Origin: Solenopsis invicta
Lineage: Eukaryota > Arthropoda > Insecta > Hymenoptera > Formicidae
Length of the DNA: 64,000 bases
Assembly (NCBI RefSeq): GCF_016802725.1
Contig: NC_052665.1
Coordinates: 4,092,001 to 4,156,000, forward strand
Reading direction: 5' to 3'
The stretch's first letter is position 1; the number at the start of each line of letters is the position of its first letter. Positions 48,001 to 60,052 of this stretch are shown here, in pieces. The position numbers and the translations under genes were made by a program. The notes beneath the pieces are model-generated. The model saw nothing but the letters and a program-made list of their open reading frames with translations. It ran no database searches and had not been told where the DNA came from.

Positions 48001-49040
48001 AGTAAATCCAATCATATAGTTTTAATAATCAGAAACCAAAATATTAAATTGTACAAGATTATATTAACGACAAATATATTGCAAAAGCGATTATTACATA
48101 ACGTTATGTCCAAAATATCGGCGTACTCGACCAATATAATTGCGTTCCACTCCACATCCTGTAAAGCTCAATCAACTGGAAAGCAATTTCAATTTTGAGG
48201 TCAGCATTATAACAATTATCATCGTAACGATATACGTCATATTTTTTTCCTCATACAAATGCACCCTTTGTCACAAAAAAAAAACACTAAGGAAAAATCC
48301 ACCAACTGTTCCCTCGTGATACTACAACCGCGTCCGGTGAGAGACAAGAATTTTTCTTGAAAAAAATCTTATGACGCAAAGTCGGGAGATTGTGCCGCTT
48401 TGCCGGAGCTTCTGAGAAACACCGTGTAGCCACGATATTTTCCGCGTGGAACCAAAATTATATATCTGTATATATATAATACGACGGCGTGGTGCGCAAG
48501 GAGCGGGCGCAATTATGCTTGAAAAACTTTTTTTTAGAGGAGACGGGGAAAGAGGTGGAAAACACGGCGAGTTTAAGAAGTGACATTCGTCTCCCGAAAT
48601 TAACCTCGGCCCGCACGTGCTCGCGATACGAAAAACGCCCCGTAGTTTTTCCCGTGCCTCCAGTCCACCCCTCCGAAGACAACGAACGAATGCGACGCGC
48701 GGAGAATGAAATACGCCGGCACAGGCCGGGAGGGCCGGGCGAACGTAACAACGCGAACGCGAGATTCGCCAAAAGTTCCGAAAAATTATGTCGCGTTGGT
48801 GGAGATGCATCTCTAGGCGGCTGGCTTATGCAGCAAGTTAAAAGGCTTCCGCGAGAAAGTTGCGCTACACGTAGATTTTACGAGTTGCGCCACTTGGCGT
48901 GTATACCCGACCATTTATAGTAGCCAGTCCTAAATATTCAACTTTAATCTCTTATAAGAGCGGAAGTCTCGTGTAACACGCAATCATAATTGATTATAGC
49001 ACTAAGATATCGATAAATAAAAGAACTAGATAATATTCTT
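45045..49040. other. Non-coding stretch, no gene seen
   Basis: 45360-45960 is balanced and repeat-free. 46150-47130 and 48320-48900 are CG-rich with overlapping antisense frames up to 162 codons, none with motifs. A + strand ATG frame of 111 codons at 47439-47774 is serine/threonine-rich and unrecognised. AT-rich blocks lie at 47160-47430 and 48000-48300. Confidence 0.5.
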
Positions 49041-49290
49041 TACACGGTTTTGCTTCAAAAGTCTTGACAAATTTTACTGAATCTGAAAATAATTTTTGTC
49101 AAGCTGTCCAAATAGTTATATAAGGCATTTAAATTGATTGCTAGACTGAATGCTGTCAAACTTTTGTAGCATTGCTCATTATACTTGAACATCCCTCATA
49201 ATTATTTTGATGGTCCACCAAAATTATTTTCAGACCTGTATTCATCTAAATTTTTGGATACTTTAGCAAAATCGTTCTTTTCGTGCAGTA
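49041..49290 (+). mobile_element. MITE family 1, copy 3
   Basis: The left end TACACGG and the inverted right end TACTGCACG lead into matching arms: AAATTTTACTGAATCTGAAA opposite a right arm whose inverse reads GAATACAGGTCTGAAAATAA. The central block GATTGCTAG...CTGTCAAACTTTTGTAGCATTGC (49135-49175) is the counterpart of those at 23.29 and 23.66 kb and lies in the same orientation. The right arm preserves GAACGATTTTGCTAAAGTATCC, close to the left arm of copy 2. About 250 bp, non-coding. Confidence 0.75.
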
Positions 49291-49899
49291 AAAGCGGATC
49301 TATGCGAAATGTACAATATATCTTTGCTTTGTGCTTTTATTTAGAAACTCCAAATGGGTTTTTTTTTATTACTAAAAGTAAAAGACATTATTTATCTAAA
49401 ATGTAGAATACGGCTTTGTTTTTATCTGATACTTTCTCATTTTGCATTATTTCCTTGAAACATATATTTTTACTTTTAGTTTCTGCTGAGTATGCACTTT
49501 ATTTTTAGTTTAATTCTTCGTCGTGTTTCACAAAGCCCGAAAATCGATCTCTTCATTTTTATCCGCAAATTAGATCAAATAGCTTGCCGTTTTATCGCCT
49601 CTCGCATCATTCGGGGCTGCCTGGTCTGGTAAACGCCAAATCAGCCACGAATTATAATTAAACTGGATCGCGCGGATCTAGCACGGTAGCTCATTTTGTT
49701 CCAATTTAGGATTTTCCGCGAGGCGAGCGGGCACTCTTGAACAGCCAGCCAGCCCGCGCGCCCAGGTAGGCTAGAACAGTGTAACGTGAAATTGGTACTT
49801 TGAAATTTCATTAGTGAAGTCAGGTGGCGTCACAGATTCAATTAGCTTTTTATTGGATTTCGAACTGTGCGAACTGTCAAAGCGGTAACCGCGCTAGCC
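49291..49899. other. Non-coding stretch, no gene seen
   Basis: AT-rich to about 49550, then balanced. Nothing recognised. Confidence 0.55.
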
Positions 49900-49936
49900 G
49901 GCTGGCTCCCTGGCTGGCTGGCTGGCTGGCTGGCTG
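49900..49936 (+). repeat. (GGCT)n microsatellite
   Basis: About nine GGCT units with one interruption (TCCC near 49907). A short CCG run follows near 49989-50001. Confidence 0.92.
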
Positions 49937-52201
49937 TGCTGCTGGATACAGCAACGAATCCCGCTGCAGCAACGCACGTACGTTGCGCGTGTACGCCGCC
50001 GCCGCCGCGCCGCACCGCGCCAGAACGGACGATCGCTTTGCCACCGAATCGATATTTTTACACCAACTCGGATAATCGCTTGCACAACTTTGCCGTGCCT
50101 TCGAATACCGTCGAAATAACTGATGGCTTTTCGAATGCCTGTGCAGTTGGTTTTACGCTTTTGCGGAAAACGCGCGGCTCGTATGCGCGTCCGTTTATCT
50201 TCTTCGTAAAACCCCCACGTTCGGCTCTCCGATAATTTATTTTGCAGTGCGTTCAGTAAGGTTTAAATAACGAGCCGCTAATCGGACAGTTACTTTGCTC
50301 TTGCAGACGTAATTCCGCACGACGGCAAAAAGACTGCTAGAATCATTTAAACACAAAATATGTATATTTTATCCAGAATTATATGTATACTATTTTTTTT
50401 GCGTTTTTAAATATTTTAAATATTTTTTATTAATTAATACATTTATTGATAGACTGAAAAAATTTAACAGTCAATAATTTACAAAAATAGAGCTTATAGG
50501 TGTAAATTTGTTATTTAATCGACAAGGTTCTCTTTTTCTTTGCATTAGTAAAAAAAAAAAAGATGACTTTGGTGATCTTTCTACTTCGATCGTTGCCGTC
50601 GTTAACGGAGTTTATGAAATATGAGAGAGAAGAGCGAGCAGACTTTGAAAGTCGGCAGAATTCGACCCCATGGTGGTTGGTACCACTCGTGCATCATAGG
50701 TTTATGGTTCCACGACGGCATTTATAAGGTTTGCTCGACTTGGCAAGTAACTTCCACCGCCGAACTCATCCCGGGCGTTTGGGGCGGCGATGCCGTGGAG
50801 CGCGTCATTACCGCCATGATATATGTACGGGGAATATCCGTTAATGCGTTTTTGGGGTTCCTTATTGAAAAATATTGCGTTGATCCCGCATTAAAGTGGC
50901 AGTTCATTGTTTTCTTCCTTTTTTCCCCGTAGTCGCTCGATAGCCATATCTTCGGAGTTTGTTCAACGCGGCGACGGTGTGATATCACAGAGTGTCGCTC
51001 TTTAATAACAATTTGTTGCACTCGATGTAATTGTCGGTTTAATCGAGACAATTATACCGCGCTGCGGAGCGAGACATTTAATTTGAGCGAGTTAATTTAA
51101 ATATCTTATCTCTATCTTGCTGTTGCAATCGTTTTGCATGGCAACGGCAAAACAGCCAAAACGTCTGAACCGCATCGTTTATACAGTTGACTGATTACAT
51201 CCCGCGTCCCTCCGTCCTTTCCTTCTTTCCTCCCATCGGTGATCCCATAAATTAGGGTAGCCACCCTACCGCGTTTACCCCTCCCCGCGGGGAAGCGGGA
51301 CGATTTCGGACGCATGTCGCGGCGGCGTTACGCTGCCCTGACGTCGGTGGGCTCGTCCGTTCGACGGGCCCCGGACGTCTCATCCCGCGATAAATCAGAC
51401 CGGACGCGTTACACGCGGATGCAATGCGTTTTCTCTACGTGCAGGTGAAACCAGATCGGCCGGTAGTTTTATCAAGCCGATCGCGGAGCGTGAGCGATAC
51501 AGTTACGCGAGTCCCAACGCGACACTAAATTCACCGGGTAAAAAAAGAAGAGAGAGAATAGACGTCTTTTTATTTCTCACGAGATCTCGTTAAGTTTAAT
51601 TCCACGTCCGCAGAAAGGGAGTTACTTCCAATCGAAGTGCGCTAACAGCCGAAAGCTAAAACGCGCCTTTGACTAAAGAAATCTGGTTTAACAGCGGTTT
51701 AACCCAGTTTATGCAAAAACTCAATTATTCGTAGAAAAAAAAAACAGATTTAGCAAAGAAAATACTTCTGAACCTCGTTCTATCATAAACTTCAATTACC
51801 AGCGCTAAAAAGTAGCGTTTTCTTTTCAGAACAACTGAGATTTATTTGCGTATCAATACGTCGTAACATTTGCGAAGAAATATGAATACTTCAGGCTTCT
51901 CGGAACGAGCTGACAAGCGAAATATGCGAAACTGTCATATCCCATCGTGATAAAAAAAAAAATTCTTCGCCCATATAGGAACATATTCTAAATCCTGGCG
52001 AAAATTCGATATATATATTCGCAAATTTCAGCCACGCAGTTTATTTCTCACTTTCCACCGTCAAAACTACTCTTACGATAACATCGCCAGGCAGCGTAGC
52101 CTGTAATCGACTTTTCCTCTAAATACGTTCCGCTTTTTTTCAAAAATTCAATTACGCCGCGTCACTCCACGAACGCATACACACATAAACGCGGCTTCTG
52201 G
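49937..52201. other. Non-coding stretch, no gene seen
   Basis: Balanced to CG-rich at 49950-50300 and 51100-51500; AT-rich at 50350-50570. The open frames (60-120 codons) overlap antisense and lack motifs. Confidence 0.5.

Positions 52202-52225
<24 letters not shown>
52202..52225 (+). repeat. (TA)n microsatellite
   Basis: Twelve AT/TA units followed by a short GTATG-type tail. Confidence 0.95.
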
Positions 52226-52232
<7 letters not shown>

Positions 52233-53887
52233 GGTATGTATATCCATATCGAAAATGTTCACGCGTGAAGTAGCGCGGTTGATGTAAAAGGAAGGGAAAA
52301 AAGGGAGAAAAGTGGATCATATGTCGTGGCAGCTTAATTATGGATAATCGCGGAGATGTCGCGTGATCCTTCAGCCAAACAATTTTCGCGGCGCCGACCA
52401 ATATAGCGAGACAGTTTAGTCGGAAGCCTTAATCAGGCGGTCGATCTGCCGACGCGGTTCTCTGCAGAACCGGGAATGGCAAACGCGGGACGTGTTTGCA
52501 GAGGATTTTACCTACAGGCAATTAGACGGAGTTATAATTAACCCGGGCGGAGCAGTGATTATGGCATACGGACACCTACCACGCGCACGGTGCAGCCGAA
52601 GAGCCGACCAGACGTGGGATCACGTCGTCGTGTACTCTGGGATGTTTACCGGACATTCATTGGACATCGCGGAGGATTTGTTTGCATTACGGATTACAAC
52701 GGTACGCAAGCTCGAACTGGCGGGCGTTTCTCAGTACACTGACGGTTGACACTGCGTCCTCTTACGTAGACTTAATCTCGTGGCACGGCGACAAATTGGC
52801 GCTGATTGGGTTGGATGATCCCGTGATTACTGTCTCCTTCTTCGACGAGATTCCTCTAAATCCTGACAAATGCCAGAGCAATAACGAGTGTATCGCGTAC
52901 GAAACATTTATTCCAATTACTCGACATTCTTTTACACAGAAAAAACATTTAGTACCTTCAGTAAAATCTGGTTAATTGGGGCGTTTTTTATTTTTAATAG
53001 CAATCGAATATTTTATTGCGATAAATATTACCACATGCTCCAGTCAAATTGACATCCGTCACGAAATGAAGGAGTTCCAGGTTTGAACTTTAGCTGAGGT
53101 GGTTTCTCAATAAGTTGTTTATAGCATCGTTATTAAATTTGATGATTAAATTAATTTAAGATATTATTTTTAGCTTCTTTTTATGATTGCATTTTAAGTC
53201 CGACAATTGTATCGTCACGCAGTTTATACAAGTGAAAAATATATTTAATAATTGACATGAAAATATTATTAAACACCGAGATTCTCTTTTACCGAGAAAT
53301 GTGGCATTCTTCCTTTTATTCGCATTGTTCAATTTAAATATTATTGCAAATATTTTATTTTATATAACAAAAATTGTAGTTGTTTTTGTGAAATGTAACT
53401 AAGAAAAATTCATTTATTCCGTGTCTTGTACGAATGGTAGGATGAGTCTATAAATCATTATATCAATAAGGCAGGCAATTTGCGAAAAAGACGCATGATA
53501 GAAACGTGTAATCAGGTTGCACACGGTGAAATTGCGACTCATATATTTCTGATTAAAGCAGATCTCATACAAAAAAGAAGCTCGTCCAATATCGATTTCT
53601 GTGTAATACTTTTACAACTTTTCTATTCGGCGACGACATTTTGTATATTCCATTTCTACATTCAATAATCTTACCTTGCTTCAACTCGCAAGACGTTGAT
53701 TACGAATTGACTTCTTATCAATACCAATGGGACTTTTTGAAAAAAAAGGTCACCTCCATTTTTCGTGCTTGAAATGATACTGATATCAAGAAGCGTTTCG
53801 CAAGAGATGAAGCAATAATTTGTTGCCGAAGAAAGTTACCGATATTGCCTCTGAGATAGTTATCTAGATACGAAACCTCTATAAATC
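52226..53887. other. Non-coding stretch with a solitary MITE-like tip
   Basis: TACACAGAAAAAAC at 52933-52946, continuing ATTTAGTACCT, resembles the terminal repeat of family 1, but I could not find a convincing partner end. 53150-53460 is AT-rich. Open frames at 52492-52975 are short and motif-free. Confidence 0.4.
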
Positions 53888-53944
53888 CCTATATATATAT
53901 ACCTAAAGACTATTATCCTATATATATACCTAAGACTATTATCC
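53888..53944 (+). repeat. Direct tandem duplication, about 28-bp unit, two copies
   Basis: CCTATATATATATACCTAAA-GACTATTAT is followed immediately by CCTATATATATACCTAA-GACTATTAT. The copies differ only by one TA unit and one A. Confidence 0.85.
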
Positions 53945-54789
53945 GTATTCATGCGTAGAAGATAAAGAAGGAAATCCGTTACACTTTATCGATACTTTAC
54001 CGTCCTTCCTTTCTCCTTTAATAAAAGACCTGATTACGTTATTACTTCGTAAAGTTACAACGTGCCATTTTTGCGTATACATGCGCAGAGATAAGTTCTT
54101 TCGATGTCTCAATTTTAATTTATTGGAAACATAATTCCAAGAGTTCAATTAAGGTAATCATAACATCAACGTGTTATCTCGATCGACTTCACAACAATAT
54201 AACTAATGGGTAGACACCATAATTATACATATTTTAATGATAGTTAAATCTAATATATCTTATAGGAAAAGCAATCTTCTTTTTTATGGATATAACAACA
54301 TGTAGTTTCTTCTTATTAGCCTTAATCACTTTTGCGACCCTGAGCGATAGGCATTAGCAGCTCGTGATTTTGATTCCATAAATTTTGATCGAGTTCTCCT
54401 TGTTTGGAAACACGCGCGGATACGCGAGTGTATGCGTGCACGAGAATGGGAGAAGAGAAAACGCGCGTGTGCTCTTTTCAGGCGAGAGACCAGCAGCGTC
54501 GCCCTCCCACCTCTGTATAACTGACGTTTCATGAATTGGAAATGTAATTTTACCACCCAGCCGTGGCTCGCGGCGTCGTAACTGTTTGCATGATACCCAG
54601 GGCGCGAAGTAAACGAGCGCATAATTTCAGCCGCGAACACGTCCGCGGGGCCCGGCAACCCGGGAGGTGCCAAAGAGTATATTTCGCCGTGTGCCGGGTG
54701 ACAGCGCGCGTAATCGCGATCACCGTGCTTTCTACCTCAACGCGCATTTCCCCTGAAAGATTGCTCTCGACTCTCGACGCTCCGTCTCG
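53945..54789. other. Non-coding stretch, no gene seen
   Basis: AT-rich to 54330, then CG-rich. Overlapping antisense frames around 100 codons near 54330-54860 have no motif. Confidence 0.5.
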
Positions 54790-54791
54790 TC

Positions 54792-54829
<38 letters not shown>
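54790..54829 (+). repeat. Compound (CT)n-(CA)n microsatellite
   Basis: About eight CT units pass into about twelve CA units. Confidence 0.95.
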
Positions 54830-56184
54830 ATTATTAATCTTTTGCAAGACGATAATGCGAGATGAGGCAATAAAAATCGGAACGTTTGTCCAGCGGGACC
54901 AAAAGTATTAAATGTAACGTAAATCTAAATAATAAATGATCAATTTACTTAGATTATTTGCGGTAAATAGATTCTTCCTATCTTACATATTCAGGAATAA
55001 TTTTTACATAATTTACATATAAAGATAAGAGTACATAATGAACTCGCTTCTTTCATCTTTGTGCGGTTGAAGCGCAATTACGCTCGTGCAAACACCTGCG
55101 ATCGGGGTTCGTCGTTCTACGCGGCTGCTTAAGAGTTGAGAAGCGCTTGCAATTACGAGAGCATCAGCCGCAAATTAAGGCGACGGTCGCTCGCTCGCTG
55201 GCACAACCGAGGACAGGACCACGACGAAGAGATGAAAACGAAAGAAACGAAGGTCTCCCTGGGGCAGCGTATACCAAGCGCGCGGCGACGCTCCCGGACC
55301 AATAAGAGTCGTGTCTTAATTCTTTTCGCGCCTCTTTCTTGCGCCGGCATTATCATAACCGACCGGAGGGATAATCTTTTATTTGGTTCTCCCCCTCGTC
55401 GGTTATCCTCATCCGGTTCACGGCGCGCGGTATACGGCCGGCTCGTTCTCCAAACCAATTCTGCTTCCACGCCGCTTTTCCCGTTCCATTCCGCGGGCTT
55501 TCAGCCTCTCACGCCACTTAAATAAATCATATAAATACGACCGCTCGCGTTTGCCATCTTTCGCGACCAAGGGAGGGGGAGGGAAACGACGGAGGGACAG
55601 CAAAGCACGCGGGGGGGATTATACATTCACCGTTTTAATCTAATCTGCAGGCGCATGTAAGAATATATTAAAGAAAAACTTCGGGCGCCGTGCTCAAGAC
55701 ACACTCGCGAAAATTATACCGTCTCGAGCAGCGGCGCGGTACTGTCAGAGACGCGTCTAAAGACGAGAGAGACGGAAGGATGGAGAGAATATCGAAGAGA
55801 AAGGAAGAGGGAGAAAGGTGCCGAGGAAGAAAGAAGAGAAGACTCGAGAGGGAAGGCAAAGGAGCGGAAGTAGTTTCCATAGGCCGCTGGTTCTACGCCT
55901 ATCCCGCATGTTCGGTTCTGTGCAAACTCCTGCCGCGGCACCAACTATCTAGACCCATACATTTATTTACATGTAATTACGTTACACCCTCTCGTCTCGC
56001 CTCGAGTTCTCGAAATCTAATAAACATGTAAGATGGGGCACCAACTCCCGTAGACAACGCCCTGCGCCGTTGCCGTAATTTATTTATGACAACGTGCAGC
56101 TTCACTCGGCGATGTCCAATAAAGTATAAAGTATAAAGAAGCATCTCCACATAATCATATCCGAGTGCTCCGGTTCGACTTGAA
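54830..56184. other. Non-coding stretch, CG-rich patches
   Basis: 55100-55650 and 55690-55880 are CG-rich or purine-rich with overlapping frames of 100-130 codons on both strands. These are basic, low-complexity and not credible as genes. The G runs at 55571-55596 (GGG, GGGGG, GGG, GGG) have one 10-base loop and miss the canonical quadruplex rule. A small duplication AAAGTAT lies near 56121-56134. Confidence 0.5.
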
Positions 56185-56214
56185 CGAGTTTCGTTCGGTC
56201 GAGTTTCGTTCGGT
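56185..56214 (+). repeat. Exact 15-bp tandem duplication
   Basis: CGAGTTTCGTTCGGT occurs twice head to tail (56185-56199 and 56200-56214). Confidence 0.95.
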
Positions 56215-58390
56215 AATTTACGGATAGCGCGCTTTCTTCGTCTCACGGGGATATGAGTGTACCGACGATTCTTCAAATATACGCATGTATTATCTTGACT
56301 GCGGGATTGTACTATGTATGTACTCGCAATCCTTCTCGCGCGAGTCGCTACGCGCGTGACGAGGGATTACGAACGCTGCCGCCTAATTTGAGATGCACCT
56401 GTTACTCAAGTCTACGCGCGGCTTAAGTGGAATCGGAAACCAGATGCGCGCCAGATAGATCGATGAAGGAGGAAGGAAAGGGATAATCCGTATGGGAAAA
56501 GGAGAAAATAACTCGCGTAACTCGTCGGACTTCCAGGCAAGCTGCATACGGCGAGGTGAGGCGAAGCGTATTGACACACACCCGCATGAGAAGTCTCCTG
56601 ATGCAGACGTGTGTGTGTGAGAGAGAGAGAGAAAGAAAGAGAAAGAGAGAAAGCGCCATAAGACGCCTCCATAGAGACGAGGTCGCCGTTCACGGAGTCA
56701 GGCTTACTGCAGAGGGATGGGAATCGTCCGTGAGAGAGCGGCGCTACGTGCCGCGGGAGGGTGAGGGAACGTTGGTGGCTGGATGTCGGGGGATGGAAAC
56801 CGGCTGCTGCCTTATCTCCGCGCACCGAGATTGACTTCCTTTCTATCCATTCAACCGCTCAAATGAGTTCCTTTGATAACTGTTGTGTGATCGAGTGCAC
56901 TGAATACTGAAGGGTCCGTAGCCTCGCAGCCCAGCGGCGAATATTTCGCTGTCTGACGACGGCGCCGTCGTCGCGGAAAGAAAATTTCAGCTCGTACTGC
57001 GGGATTCGCAACGCTTCAGTATTCTTGACATTTTCAAAAGTTAAAGTACAAATATATGACGGTCGATTGATCACGCGAATGTAAACTTTGAGATCTCGAT
57101 GTCAGTAATTAGATAATATATGCGTTTTTAAATAATATTGTTGAGGTATTTTTCGATTGATCAAAGTGTTTATTACTTTTTTTTTACTGCTGTTGAAATC
57201 GATTCACTTGGCAATCGAGCATTCTTGAACGAGTGTTCGATAAATTCATATATACGACCGTATGTTGACGGGATTAGATTTTTTCGTCGACCCTACCCAA
57301 ACGCTTCGTGGCGTCTCCGTACGGAAGATTGCACCCTTTCCAGTTCTCAGAAGCTCTTAATTAATGGCACCGGCACGCCGACGTGGGGCCCTCCAACGCG
57401 CAGGCAGGGTAAGGAGAGTTTATGCTGCAGACCTGTAATCTCATGATGCCGTAAGTTATTCTAAATGCACTAGTGGGACCTACGAGATATCCTCTCGGTG
57501 TTCTCTGGGAGGTAAGTTTCGACCTTCTCCTCGCTGTTTCACGCGCCACTATGCCACCCCTTTGGTGGTCGGTAGTTAAGCACACCTGACATTCCCGTAG
57601 TACAAACAGATAATATCGGGTAGAGAACGTTATGGAGCTCATTTAGAAGAGGAAGATGACAAAAAGTAGGAAAACACACACCTTATAAGCGAATAACAGC
57701 GTTTTGCGCATAAAAAAAAAGCTTTCGCCTCCTTTCGCATGCAAAACGAATTTTTTGAAATATCATGGCATATTGCAAAAATGATAATAACATGTATTCA
57801 AATAACAAAATTATAACGAGAGAGGAAAAAAGAATAATCATGTACAAATAACCTTTCGTTATATTACTACCAAACTTAGCAATACTTGTTACAACGGAAA
57901 TACATAACATTATGTTAAATTTTCATAGTATGATAATTACGATATGCGAATAAATTTTCAAGTTTATTCTTGTAATTCAAATATTTGAACGCGAGCAATG
58001 CTGCATTAGCTGCTGTTGCCGGGTATCGGTACTGTTAGTTACGCGAACGTGTCACGACAACATGGCATCGCAAAAATTCCAGAGAGGTTGCTTTGCAGCC
58101 TAAGGGTAGTGACCGACGTAAGTAGTAACGAAGGAAAGACGAGGGTTGATAATTGTCAGGATACTCCGAATTTACCCCTGGTCCCCATTGCACGAGGGGC
58201 TTACAAACTTTTCCGTCTTGTTCTCTCTGCGAGAGCCCATTTCCGTTCTCGTTGATGGTACGTATACCTAAAATACGCGAGTGTGATACCAGTCGCCCTT
58301 CTTCTCTGCAACCCTTCCGCCACCGCTTGATTTATCACACGCGACAACGACGTTATTAACCCCGTGGCTAGATAAAGCATTAACACCGCC
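56215..58390. other. Non-coding stretch with (GT)n-(GA)n tract
   Basis: A GT then GA/GAAA tract lies at 56609-56652. The frames over it are repeat translations. GAG|GTAAGT near 57512 is a perfect 5' splice-site match but no upstream exon could be paired. GGTCGGTAGTTAAGCA (57571-57586) recalls a 5S rRNA box A but the rest does not fit. 57700-58000 is AT-rich. Confidence 0.45.
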
Positions 58391-58422
58391 CGTCTCATCT
58401 CGTCTCGTCTCGTCTCGTCTCG
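58391..58422 (+). repeat. (CGTCT)n pentanucleotide repeat
   Basis: About six units of CGTCT with one CATCT variant. Confidence 0.95.
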
Positions 58423-59627
58423 AATATTAGCCATCGGCCTCTCGAGAGGCTACAGAGTACGGCCTAAGAAATGCCAAGGATAATTAACGCGCTGCTGTAT
58501 GACTCACGCGACTGTAATCCATGTAAATTTCAAGCAAGAGTTAAGCGCGAGAATGCCCTTTTTCGAGCGATAACTTTCGCCACACGCCATTCTCCTCCCG
58601 AGCCCGTTACTGTTATAACATTCTTGCATAAAGAGGCTGAAAGGGATGATAAGGGAGAATTATTAACACGAAGGAATGTTGATAATAAATGTTTGATTTA
58701 TTTCGTTCGTACAGGCTAATTGAAAAACGTACAAACTTTTTTTTAAACGAATGTGCAAGTCAGGTATAATATATTATATCATCATAACTGCAATAATAAA
58801 TTATTCTTTATAACTGAAATTAAAAATAGCATCTTTGGATTAGCGAAGTAAAGTTGCACATTAATTTACATTTTAACATAATGTATAATTTTCATGTTGC
58901 ACGGTATATTTTCCATTTATTTTAACAATTTAAAAAAAACGCGTAACTATAAGCTATATTCAATATTCTTCAGAGAGCAGAATAAAAGCAGAGAATACAA
59001 ATAGACTGAAATAAACCGTGTTCATACTTTTCATACGCGCACAATTTGATTTTTTTTCTTATCAGCTTTAGTAGAAATCTGTTGAAATTGTGCTTTGTTC
59101 ATTTTTGATTGCTTTCTTTGCCTCCAGCGATTCCGATTCTTCTTTCGCGTTACACAACACGTTACGTAGGTTCGAAGCTAATAAAAAAACTTACCGAGAC
59201 ACTCCCGTCTCTTCCTGCATCTCCTTGCATCTCGCGCGAGCACGCCGGGAGCTTTCTCGAGTGCCTGAGACTCTCATCCCAGACCCGATAATATCTCGCG
59301 TACGAATCACAAACGACTTTGCTGTCGTATACCAGAGACGCGAGAATGCTGAACCTGCGCGTAAACAATTGGAGCAAGAGGGAAAGAGAGAAAGAAAAAA
59401 AGTCTTTATCCTTCGCATCACGGCGGATCGAACGTCGGCCTGTTGCGTTGCTCCTTCGCACGCACCGCGGATATGCGTGCGCGATCACGCGTCGCGACGC
59501 GACACGGAAGGAAGCGGGCACGATCGGTCGGGATGGCATCAGAAATTCCGAGAGAGGCGTATTTACACTTCAATAAACGTTATTACTGGATGTCGCGCTG
59601 CGGCACGACGTGCTCCGTCGTCTTCTT
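58423..59627. other. Non-coding stretch, no gene seen
   Basis: AT-rich at 58720-59060; CG-rich afterwards. A + strand frame of about 190 codons (59090-59668) overlaps an antisense frame of 125 codons. It is arginine/serine-rich without any motif and is not called. Confidence 0.5.
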
Positions 59628-59648
59628 CCCCTCTTCCCTCCCCCCCCC
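59628..59648 (-). other. C-rich tract, possible minus-strand G-quadruplex
   Basis: CCCC, TCTT, CCC, T, then nine Cs on the + strand. The nine-C run can supply two tracts, which makes four G tracts on the minus strand. Confidence 0.35.
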
Positions 59649-59771
59649 TCTCTTTCTCTCTCTTCTGATATACATTCGTTTTATATTGTACATGAGGAAG
59701 GAGAGAGAGCGAATGTAGACGCGACGCTGACGCGAGTTAGACATCTTTGGCTTTTACTCGCTTACCTTCCT

Positions 59772-59778
59772 CCCCCCC

Positions 59779-59830
<52 letters not shown>
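59772..59830 (+). repeat. C-run followed by (CT)n microsatellite
   Basis: Nine Cs (59772-59780), then about 24 CT units to 59830. The overlapping long + strand frame (59610-60191) reads this as serine/leucine repeats and is rejected as a gene. Confidence 0.96.
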
Positions 59831-59831
<1 letters not shown>

Positions 59832-60032
59832 ATATCAACAGCAAAGGATATCGGCATTGACGGGTTTCCTCCGTTTGCCTCATTGAATACAAAATACATT
59901 ACCTGCCGCGTTGACGGCCGAGCGACGAAGAAATTCAACGGCGTCAAGCAACCGTGCGAATTCCCGTCGGTCGGCCACGTGCCACGACCACCTACCTTGC
60001 CGGATATTCTAAATCGTTGCGAAGACCTCGGG

Positions 60033-60052
60033 GACGGCTCTCTCGAGCCGTC
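60033..60052 (+). other. Perfect 8-bp hairpin with TCTC loop
   Basis: GACGGCTC, TCTC, GAGCCGTC. This could be chance. It is not a terminator in this kind of genome. Confidence 0.4.

Noticed and set aside
55571..55596. G-rich run resembling a quadruplex.
   Set aside because: One loop is ten bases, outside the canonical limit of seven.
57550..57620. 5S rRNA-like words (GTTAAGCA and GTAGTAC).
   Set aside because: Spacing and the rest of the 5S sequence do not match, and there is no T-run terminator.
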